From G963664835 sp965220775 (lineage in GTDB: Bacteria > Chloroflexota > UBA6077 > FW602-bin22 > JBCLEL01), in NCBI GenBank assembly GCA_965220775.1, contig OZ244845.1, positions 1,178,001-1,242,000 on the forward strand: DNA of 64,000 nt, written 5' to 3'. Below, piece after piece: positions 57,315-64,000 of this stretch. A program made the translations under genes and the position numbers. The notes beneath the pieces were generated by a model. That model was not told where the DNA came from, made no database searches, and saw only the letters and a program-made list of their open reading frames with translations. Numbering within the stretch: the stretch's first letter is position 1; each line of letters begins with the position of its first letter.

Positions 57315-58520
57315 ATACGCTTCTATCTTCTCTACCTGCTCTTCTTCGGGCAAGACTTGGGTGAGGAATCCCCTTCGAAAATCAGGGTTGAAGTGACGTT
57401 GGGCCGCGGCTTCCGCCGGCGTGTCAACTACCAGCGCGACCTTTCCCTCGACCAGTAGGATGTACTTTCCAAGGTATTTCCGCAACAGTGTTCTGCGCTG
57501 TTGCAAATACACCTGCGCCTGCCTGAGCGACTCCCGTTTGTGCAATTCCGCCTGCTCGCCAGTAAAGTACAGCATGGGCTCGAACTTCCCCGATAGAGGG
57601 GCCACCTCATCTCCTACGGTGTCGATATCGTTCAGTTGGAGTGAACCAAGCCCAGCCCGCGCGGCTAGCTTGAGATGATTCTCAGCCATTGAGAAGGGCG
57701 AGTTCGGGTAGTCGGCTGTGGGGTCAAATCCCATCATCCGCGTGGCAATGCTGTCAGTTGCCACCGGGTCTGTGCCCACCAATAAGAGCTCAGATTCGAC
57801 CGGCCGGCCCCGTTGGCTGTGAGTGGCTCCGACGATGCCGTCGATTACCTGCAGAACATTCGGGAACGCGAGGTTCACGTCCACGAATACTCGCATCAGG
57901 CGAAAGGTGTTCTGGTGCATAAGGCTGCGCGTGGTGTCTCCATACATCCTGCGCGCGAGGAGGCCGAACATATTCTTCAAAGAAAGTGTCACGCCTGCCG
58001 TGTTGTGACACTTTAACTTTGCGATCGAAACGCAGCACTCGGCCGCAGCGACCTCTTCCCTTACAAACAGCCGTCTTTGGCTAAGTCCATTGGCCGGCAC
58101 CGGCACGTCGACGACCGTCCCCTCGTTGAAGTCGATCAGGCGGAGATCGTATCGTCGAGCTATGCCGTGGCAATCCATGCAGCCGAAAACATCATCGGCG
58201 TCCCGGTCGCCTCGGAGGTCCAAGCCATCCCCTAGATAGACAATCGCGCCCGGGTTGGCTTTGCGGATGGCCGCTACGACCGCCTCGATAACCTGTGGAT
58301 CGGAGTCGTGTACGGGCCGGCCTCTATGAGACACGAGCTGGGCGCATGAGGAGGTGTTCATCGCCCCAACAAAGTTGGGCTTTACGATGATTGACTTTGC
58401 AGCTCGTAAACTATCGGGCAGACCGCCGGCTAGTCCGATCGCGTCTTCAACGTTCTCTTGTACAGCCCCTCGGTCAGCCTCGACGAGGCATCGTCGCACC
58501 GCGACCTTATGCTTCGCCAT
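57303..58520 (-). CDS. DUF362-domain protein
   Basis: 405 residues. IIVKPNFVGAMN near the start, a middle SIAKLKCHNTAGVTLSLKNM and VLQVIDGIVGAT with LLLVGTDPVATDSIATRMMG are the core DUF362 blocks. Many members carry ferredoxin-like clusters; here an early GCMDCHG is the only close Cys pair, so a cluster is doubtful. The function of the family is unknown. ATG 58520 follows GAGGGGACGG. It is convergent with aroB. Confidence 0.9.
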   Translation of the reverse strand: MAKHKVAVRRCLVEADRGAVQENVEDAIGLAGGLPDSLRAAKSIIVKPNFVGAMNTSSCAQLVSHRGRPVHDSDPQVIEAVVAAIRKANPGAIVYLGDGLDLRGDRDADDVFGCMDCHGIARRYDLRLIDFNEGTVVDVPVPANGLSQRRLFVREEVAAAECCVSIAKLKCHNTAGVTLSLKNMFGLLARRMYGDTTRSLMHQNTFRLMRVFVDVNLAFPNVLQVIDGIVGATHSQRGRPVESELLLVGTDPVATDSIATRMMGFDPTADYPNSPFSMAENHLKLAARAGLGSLQLNDIDTVGDEVAPLSGKFEPMLYFTGEQAELHKRESLRQAQVYLQQRRTLLRKYLGKYILLVEGKVALVVDTPAEAAAQRHFNPDFRRGFLTQVLPEEEQVEKIEAYLAG

Positions 58521-58654
58521 CTATCCGTCCCCTCAGTCGGTTGAGCCCAATTATGCCGGAATGGCCTGATCGCTGTCGCCAATTATTTTACGCGGCACCG
58601 TACCTGGACCCAGGTCCGGGTGCCGTCGCACCGCCTTGTCCGAGCCGTTCATGA

Positions 58655-59512
58655 TTATCGGTCTGCCTCAGGACCCGAATTGTTGGTTGCTGGAAGCAGT
58701 GAGTTGTCTACTGTCACGTAGACCTCGAAGCTCGTCAGGGAGGTGAATTCCTGACTACCGTAGTTCGACAGCACGCGCAACATCGCAAATTCGGCCAGCA
58801 TGCTATCGAAAGGAAACCTTTGAACCTCGGGATGCTGTTCGGCGGTCCACCGTCCGACAGACTGCCATGGTCCTTCCGGGCTTTCCAGCGAGAGCAGCAC
58901 TTCAAAATCCTTGACGTAGGAATTTGTGGGTTCGACAGGGTGATTGGTCAGAATCACCTTGTCGGCTGCCACTCGGTCCGTTAGTTCCACTACGACCTCC
59001 TGGGGAAAACTTGCGTCTACGGATCGCCAGCCCTCAAAACTAGGTCCATGGTATTCGTCGATCAACCTCCTGGCGTCATGCTCTGTACGCTGCGAGGTTG
59101 CCGTCACGATCGAAGCTTCCAGTACGGTCGTCGTTGCGTTGAGTCCCTCCTCAGTTGCGAAAGAGCCTGACATCGCGTAGCGAAAACGCGCGAGTTCTTC
59201 TGGTGTGAGCTCGATATTCAGGTTGTCCCGGATAAGGAAGAAACCGCCCGCAAAAATGCCGCCGATTATGGCGGTTGCGATGACCGTGTTTCTCAAGCTT
59301 TCGAGTCCCTGGAAGACTCTTTCCCATGGCGTCAGTTTCATTCGCTCGGCCATATCGAGCTCGTTCAGGCAGTTGTCGCATACCTTCAGGTCTTCGTATC
59401 TGCGTGCGCACTCGTCGCACAGAGGCTTCCGGCAGCGTTTGCAATATATGCTCGCCGGCCTGTGCGGATGTATGTTGCACTGATGGCGAGCGTCTAGGTT
59501 CGCGCGGATCAT
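58655..59512 (-). CDS. B-box-type zinc finger membrane protein with F5/8-type C-like domain
   Basis: 285 residues. Residues 10-52 carry a Cys/His zinc-binding box (CNIHPHRPASIYCKRCRKPL, CDEC, VCDNC). One transmembrane helix follows at about 75-95 (VIATAIIGGIFAGGFFLI). The outer part, about 145-270, looks like an F5/8 type C (discoidin-like) beta-sandwich: SFEGWRSVDASFPQEVVVEL, VILTNHPVEP, VLRVLSNYG-type LRVLSNYGSQEF. So an inside zinc finger is joined to a possible external ligand-binding domain. The overall architecture is uncommon. The last domain is tentative. Confidence 0.75.
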   Translation of the reverse strand: MIRANLDARHQCNIHPHRPASIYCKRCRKPLCDECARRYEDLKVCDNCLNELDMAERMKLTPWERVFQGLESLRNTVIATAIIGGIFAGGFFLIRDNLNIELTPEELARFRYAMSGSFATEEGLNATTTVLEASIVTATSQRTEHDARRLIDEYHGPSFEGWRSVDASFPQEVVVELTDRVAADKVILTNHPVEPTNSYVKDFEVLLSLESPEGPWQSVGRWTAEQHPEVQRFPFDSMLAEFAMLRVLSNYGSQEFTSLTSFEVYVTVDNSLLPATNNSGPEADR

Positions 59513-59857
59513 TTGTTCACGCTCAAGATCCTTGATTTAGCTATCGCTGATTAGACTGTTCCTAGAAGATTCTAACCTAGCTGATGCGAAATCGCGTTCT
59601 AATTCCGAGGGCGCAAGCACGCCCACGAGGCAATTGGTTCCGGCGGCCGCGACCAAGTTGTTATACTCACGGCAGTTGTGGGCGGTCAGTTCGGAAGCGC
59701 CACCTGATTTGAGCACTTGTAAGTTTCAGATTTAGGGGTACGTGCTCCGTATGGGCGTCCGCCTAGGCGGATCGCACCAATCAGGGTCTACCACAGGCGA
59801 GGACGTCTGATCGGGGAAAGCCAGGAAAGGGTTGCAAGGGCGAAGCCCTTGACGGGG
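59513..59857. other. Gene-free stretch
   Basis: No gene is seen between the zinc-finger protein and the dispersed repeat. Several short frames on the minus strand (about 59732-60022) have a composition rich in Arg, Pro and Ser and match nothing. Confidence 0.5.
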
Positions 59858-59986
59858 GATGAGGTCGAGCAGCTCGTGGATTTTGAAATCGCCCCTTGAC
59901 CGCGGACTGAGGTCCCGAATGGCGACTCGGCCATTCCAGTTCACGAGCACGAAGGAGAGACATACACCCAAATCTGAACTGTTGCG
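59858..59986 (+). repeat. Dispersed repeat, copy 2 (other copy at 16862-17003)
   Basis: Same orientation as copy 1. It begins GATGAGGTCG, shares GACTGAGGTCCCGA and ATACACCCAAATCTGAA with it and ends near TGTTGC. It lies 150 bp upstream of the Gfo/Idh/MocA gene, while copy 1 lies about 500 bp upstream of the lipoprotein gene. Confidence 0.7.
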
Positions 59987-60135
59987 AGGAGATTCTGTCG
60001 CCCTAGCGGAACCCATCCGCAAATTGCCAACGTCATTCCAGCGAGATCTCGAGTCCAGAGGGCCGATAGTCTGAGGCCATACGCGAATCTAACATAGTTC
60101 GGGATAGCTTCCTGGGTACGGAATAGAGGTGTCAA

Positions 60136-61203
60136 ATGAAGAGCGGCAAGGCGAGAGTAGCGGTAATTGGCACTGGTTGGTGGGCCACATTCGCCCATAT
60201 TCCTGGGCTCCAGGCGCACGAAGGTGCGGATTTGGTTGCCCTGTGTGACGCTGACCCAGTCAGGTTGAACAGAGCCGCAGACGAATACCAGATCGACAGC
60301 AGGTACGATGACGTACTCGGCATGCTCGAGGCGGAGCAGTTGGATGGGGTCGTCGTAGCCACTACGCCCGCGTCCCACTACGATGTAGCCAAGTCCTGCC
60401 TGGAACGTGGGCTCCACGTCATGGTTGAAAAACCGATGGTGTCGGAAAGTTCCCAGGCGCGCGAGTTGCTCCAGATCGCGGAGCGGCAAAGTCGCGAAGT
60501 GATCGTTGGCTACCCTTGGCATTTCACGGAACACACTCGCCAAGCTAGAGAGCTCGTACAGGCCGGCGAGTTGGGTGACATACAGTTCGTGTCTTCGATT
60601 TTTGCCTCGATGGTAATCGAGTTCTACCGACGCAACCCTTCCGCCTATCAACCGGTATTCAGCTATCCGGTGCACGCCCCTACTGATCCCTCCACTGCGG
60701 ACACAAGCTTCGCCTCCGGTGGCCAGGGTCAGATTCAGATTACTCATTCATCGGGGATGATGTTTTGGGTGTCCGGCTTGAGAGCCCGCCGCGTATCGGC
60801 GTTCATGAACGAGTTCGACGTGGATGTCGATCTGGTGGACGGAATCAGCGTCCAGTTCGATAGCGGCGCCGTGGGCGTTGTCGGCAGCACGGGCAATATC
60901 GGTGTCGGCGATGGCGGCCAACATGAGCTGCGCATCTATGGCTCCAAGGCTTACTTGATAATGGAATTGATCAATGGCACTGCCGCCATCCGCTACCACG
61001 ATGGCACAGAAAGGCGATTCGGGCAACTACCGGAAGAGGGTCGTTACCCGCGTTACGCTACTGCCGGCAACCTGGTGGATGTGATTAACGGAACCGACGT
61101 CAACCGCTCGCCCGGCGAGGTCGGTCTGCGCGTCGTAGAGTTCTTGGAGGCTTCCTATCGTTCAGCGGCCCAAGGCGCAGTGGTTCCGATCGAGCGAGGC
61201 TGA
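60136..61203 (+). CDS. Gfo/Idh/MocA-family oxidoreductase
   Basis: 355 residues. The NAD(P) site is VAVIGTGWWATFAHIPGLQ, followed by VVVATTPASHYDVAKSCLER and the catalytic VEKPM motif (GLHVMVEKPMVSE), and a C-terminal dimerisation sheet. Members oxidise or reduce sugars, inositols and related compounds. ATG 60136 has GAGGTG. The VOC gene starts 101 bp downstream and may be co-transcribed. Substrate unknown; together with the isomerase-like genes at 6-8 kb it shows that the organism handles varied sugar derivatives. Confidence 0.93.
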   Translation: MKSGKARVAVIGTGWWATFAHIPGLQAHEGADLVALCDADPVRLNRAADEYQIDSRYDDVLGMLEAEQLDGVVVATTPASHYDVAKSCLERGLHVMVEKPMVSESSQARELLQIAERQSREVIVGYPWHFTEHTRQARELVQAGELGDIQFVSSIFASMVIEFYRRNPSAYQPVFSYPVHAPTDPSTADTSFASGGQGQIQITHSSGMMFWVSGLRARRVSAFMNEFDVDVDLVDGISVQFDSGAVGVVGSTGNIGVGDGGQHELRIYGSKAYLIMELINGTAAIRYHDGTERRFGQLPEEGRYPRYATAGNLVDVINGTDVNRSPGEVGLRVVEFLEASYRSAAQGAVVPIERG

Positions 61204-61304
61204 GGGATTTAGCGGCCTCGTCAATCTCTGCACGAAACTAATCGAATGCAATAGTCCTTCGATCACAGCAAGCAAGATCCTGAGGTGGAGGTGCCAGACT
61301 CGTC

Positions 61305-61736
61305 ATGATTAGACACGTTGCCGGAATCGCAGAGATCGTCGAAAACGTTAACGAAGCCGTTACGTTCTACCGCGATGTCCTAGGATTGCAGGTAGAGCCG
61401 GGTAACGATCGCTACGCAGTCGTAACAATTCCTGGCGTAATCCACTTCGGACTTTGGTCGAGAGTGGCAGCCGCTGAAGCGACGTTCGGCGATCCGACCG
61501 CGATCGACAGAATCCAGCTGGGCTTTACATTGGGTTTGGAGGTCGACTCGGTCGAGGCGGCGAGTGAGAATCTCGGCGCAAAAGGCGCCAAGGTCGCTCA
61601 GGCACCCAAAAGAGAGCCTTGGGGGCAAATGACGAGTCGATTCTTCTCTCCGAGCGGAGCGTTGTGTGAGTTGTCAGAGACGCCTAACGCTCGATCGATC
61701 GCCCAGGATTTGCGTGTGGAATCCGAAGCAGATTAG
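61305..61736 (+). CDS. VOC-family (glyoxalase/bleomycin resistance-like) protein
   Basis: 143 residues, one vicinal oxygen chelate module pair: HVAGIAEIVENVNEAVTFYR and LGLQVEP, IHFGLWS in the first half, LGFTLGLEVDSVEAASENL, and SRFFSPSGALCELSE with the final metal-binding Glu. Functions range from lactoylglutathione lyase to dioxygenase or antibiotic binding, and nothing here decides. GGTGGAGGTG precedes the ATG. Confidence 0.88.
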   Translation: MIRHVAGIAEIVENVNEAVTFYRDVLGLQVEPGNDRYAVVTIPGVIHFGLWSRVAAAEATFGDPTAIDRIQLGFTLGLEVDSVEAASENLGAKGAKVAQAPKREPWGQMTSRFFSPSGALCELSETPNARSIAQDLRVESEAD

Positions 61737-61963
61737 CTGCGTGAACCGCTGACCTCTATCCTCCCCGACGCGTCAATGGCGCCCAATGCCGGCTCCTGAC
61801 GGCGCCCGGAACTATGCCTCTGTACCTGTCCCGATCGCGGAATCTGTTGACCGGCTCGTGTTATTGGCGCACCATTCATGTGATCGGATCGAATTCGTCT
61901 CTACCCTCATGTGGAAATCTGGAGATGTGCCGGCACCTATCGGCACATTCTGCGGTGAGCTAA

Positions 61964-64000
61964 TTGCCCAATCAATTGATAAACGAGACCAGCCCCTATC
62001 TCTTGCAGCATGCCCACAATCCCGTGGACTGGCACCCGTGGGGCCTAGAGGCTTTCGAGCGTGCCAGGGTTGAGAACAAGCCTCTGATGTTGAGCGTTGG
62101 CTATTCATCGTGCCACTGGTGCCACGTAATGGAACATGAATCGTTCGAAGACCCTGCAATCGCCGCTCTGATGAACGAGCTATTCATAAATATCAAGGTC
62201 GATCGCGAAGAGCGTCCAGACGTCGATGCGATTTACATGGAAGCTGTCCAGGCAATGACTAATCATGGCGGCTGGCCTATGACAGTTTTTCTAACGCCCG
62301 ACGGCAAACCATTTTTCGGCGGCACTTATTTCCCGCCCGCAGACCGCGCAGGCATGTCCGGATTCCCCCGAGTCCTGCGATCGGTAGCGGATGCCTTTCA
62401 CAATCGCCGGAACGAGGTGGCAGAAAGCGCCAAGCAATTGGCAGAAATGCTCAATCAACACCTCATCGATCGAGTTGAAACTACCCAGTTGAGTGAACAG
62501 GTCATCAACGCTTCTTTCAGTGGCTTGGAAGGACAATTTGATTGGGCTATGGGTGGGATAAAGGGTGCGCCGAAGTTTCCCATACCCATGATCATCGATT
62601 ATCTACTCCGCTTCTACAAGCGTACGGGACAGCGGAAGGCGCTTGAGATGGCGACCATCACCTTGGACCGGATGGCGCGCGGAGGCATGTACGACCAGAT
62701 CGGCGGCGGATTTCATCGCTATTCCGTGGATGATCAATGGTTGGTTCCCCATTTCGAAAAGATGTTGTACGACAATGCCCAACTCGCGCTCTCCTACGTT
62801 CAGGCGTTCCAGGTAACCAGCGACCCTCGGTACCGCAAAGTCGCCGAGGAGACGCTCGACTACGTTCTTCGCGAGATGACAGATCCGGCCGGCGGTTTCT
62901 ACTCTAGCCAAGACGCCGACACGGAAGGAGAAGAAGGCACGACATACGTCTGGGATCTGCACGAGGTTAGGACCGTTCTGGGACCCGAGCTTTCTGATCC
63001 TGTCCAGCGCTACTTTGGGATCACCGGTCCGGGCAACTTCGAAGGCCACAACATACTGTGGATTCCCAGGGCGCCCGAGAAGGTCGCCAAGGAGCTGAAG
63101 ATCTCGGACGAAGCCCTGGAAGACTACATTCGAGTGGCTCGCGAGAAGTTGTATAGCGTTCGCGAAAAACGGCCCCAACCTGGACGCGACGATAAAGTAA
63201 TTGCAGCGTGGAACGGTCTCACGCTCAAGGCCTTTGCCGTTGCCGCAACGGTTCTCAAGCGCGACGACTATCGTGAGGCCGCCGTCGCTAACGCCGAATT
63301 CTTGATGGGATCTATGTGGAAAGACGATGTCTTGATGCGCATCTACAAAGACGGCCGCGCCAAGATCCACGGGTTCTTGGAAGACTATGCTTGCTGTGCC
63401 GATGGTCTACTCGCGGTTTATGAGGCGACGTTCGACACAAGATGGTTTGCCGCCGCCCGCGAGCTGTCAGAGCAGATGGTCGCCAAGTTCCGCGATGAAT
63501 CCGATAAGGGCTTCTTCGACACCTCCACCGACCACGAGAGGCTGATCAGTCGGCCGAAAAACATATTTGACAACGCAACTCCGTCGGGCAACGCAGTCGC
63601 CTGTGAAGTCTTGATGAAGCTTTCACTGTACACCGCCGAATTTGGGTTTGCCCAAGTTGCCCTCGACTATCTTGAACGAACCGTCCAACTACCGTTGCGC
63701 TACCCGAATGGATTCGGCCGTACTCTATGCGCAATCGAATTGGCGCTGGCTTCGCCGGTAGAGGTCGCAATCGTGGGCGATCCGGAATCACAAGATGCTA
63801 AGGCGCTATTCGACGTCATATTCGACGAGTATCAACCCAACAGGGTTGTAGCTGCGAGGCCCCCCGGCGACGAGGCCGCGGCTCAGTTGATTCCGTTGCT
63901 AGAAGGGCGGGACATGGTAGGGGGCAAACCAACAGCGCACGTCTGCCAAAGACACGTATGCAAGCTGCCGGTAACCTCGGCAAACGACCTTCGTTCGCAG
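61964..64000 (+). CDS. YyaL/DUF255 thioredoxin-domain protein (runs off the window)
   Basis: 679 codons are present and the frame is still open at the window end. Start TTG 61964 gives MPNQLINETSPYLLQHAHNP, the standard opening of the family, and an in-frame TAA at 61961 excludes anything earlier. The N-terminal thioredoxin-like domain has YSSCHWCHVMEHESFED (CxxC). A six-hairpin glycosidase-like barrel follows, with GAPKFPIPMIIDYLLRF, YDQIGGGFHRYSVD, WLVPHFEKMLYDNAQLA, FYSSQDADTEGEEGTTYVW and AAWNGLTLKAFAVAATV. Known as spermatogenesis-associated protein 20 in animals; the bacterial role is unknown, perhaps protein or sugar quality control. Expected full length is about 690-700 residues, so only the last few are missing. 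Confidence 0.94.
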   Translation, partial: MPNQLINETSPYLLQHAHNPVDWHPWGLEAFERARVENKPLMLSVGYSSCHWCHVMEHESFEDPAIAALMNELFINIKVDREERPDVDAIYMEAVQAMTNHGGWPMTVFLTPDGKPFFGGTYFPPADRAGMSGFPRVLRSVADAFHNRRNEVAESAKQLAEMLNQHLIDRVETTQLSEQVINASFSGLEGQFDWAMGGIKGAPKFPIPMIIDYLLRFYKRTGQRKALEMATITLDRMARGGMYDQIGGGFHRYSVDDQWLVPHFEKMLYDNAQLALSYVQAFQVTSDPRYRKVAEETLDYVLREMTDPAGGFYSSQDADTEGEEGTTYVWDLHEVRTVLGPELSDPVQRYFGITGPGNFEGHNILWIPRAPEKVAKELKISDEALEDYIRVAREKLYSVREKRPQPGRDDKVIAAWNGLTLKAFAVAATVLKRDDYREAAVANAEFLMGSMWKDDVLMRIYKDGRAKIHGFLEDYACCADGLLAVYEATFDTRWFAAARELSEQMVAKFRDESDKGFFDTSTDHERLISRPKNIFDNATPSGNAVACEVLMKLSLYTAEFGFAQVALDYLERTVQLPLRYPNGFGRTLCAIELALASPVEVAIVGDPESQDAKALFDVIFDEYQPNRVVAARPPGDEAAAQLIPLLEGRDMVGGKPTAHVCQRHVCKLPVTSANDLRSQ

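Overview
The window is a GC-rich bacterial chromosome segment, most likely from a Chloroflexota (Dehalococcoidia/SAR202-like) organism. I infer this from a lipoprotein with the charged Val/Glu/Lys linker after its lipobox that is common in Chloroflexota, from a secreted fibronectin-III/plant-type LRR protein, and from the mix of PhyH dioxygenases, GcvT-family demethylases and TIM-barrel isomerases. No rRNA or other marker is present, so the phylum is an inference.

Layout. 0-3.4 kb: defence-like genes on the minus strand (start of an unknown gene, a TIR/NDT-like protein, an orphan HigA antitoxin coupled to a Schlafen/AlbA_2 ATPase). 3.6-14 kb: a catabolic island with two PhyH dioxygenases, two sugar isomerase-like TIM barrels, a cupin, an M24 hydrolase, a cyclase/formamidase-like hydrolase, an HpcH/HpaI aldolase and two PLP enzymes. 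14.3-16.1 kb: an ammonium transporter and tRNA-Ala(GGC). 16.2-31.2 kb: a mosaic of intact genes (DoxX, lipoprotein, DUF6508, S9 peptidase, DUF262/DUF1524 defence protein, dimethylglycine dehydrogenase-like protein, DmdA-like protein, SRPBCC, HAD) mixed with tRNA halves, broken genes and direct repeats made of gene 3' ends. 31.2-37.3 kb: an LRR surface protein, a soluble one-polypeptide two-component system and a small Cys-rich protein. 38.2-44.4 kb: a tightly overlapping signalling operon (STAS, REC-PP2C phosphatase, RsbW-like kinase, periplasmic binding lipoprotein, membrane histidine kinase) with an inverted STAS duplicate upstream. 44.5-51.5 kb: single genes (methyltransferase, ctaB, aldo/keto reductase, DCC protein, core MetE-like protein, phosphoesterase, HAD). 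51.8-57.3 kb: pheA, a small membrane protein, a glycosyltransferase, threonine aldolase, aroK and aroB. 57.3-64 kb: DUF362, a zinc-finger membrane protein, a Gfo/Idh/MocA oxidoreductase, a VOC protein and the start of a YyaL/DUF255 protein that runs off the window.

Two signals stand out. First, two cargo segments (22.2-24.5 kb and 28.9-30.5 kb) are each bracketed by gap-free direct repeats of about 160 bp that consist of the 3' end of the upstream gene plus its flank, and tRNA-Ala halves lie next to both distal copies. This resembles integration targeted to gene 3' ends, yet no recombinase is visible. Second, the 39.0-44.4 kb operon joins ligand sensing, two-component phosphorelay and sigma/anti-sigma partner switching in one transcription unit.
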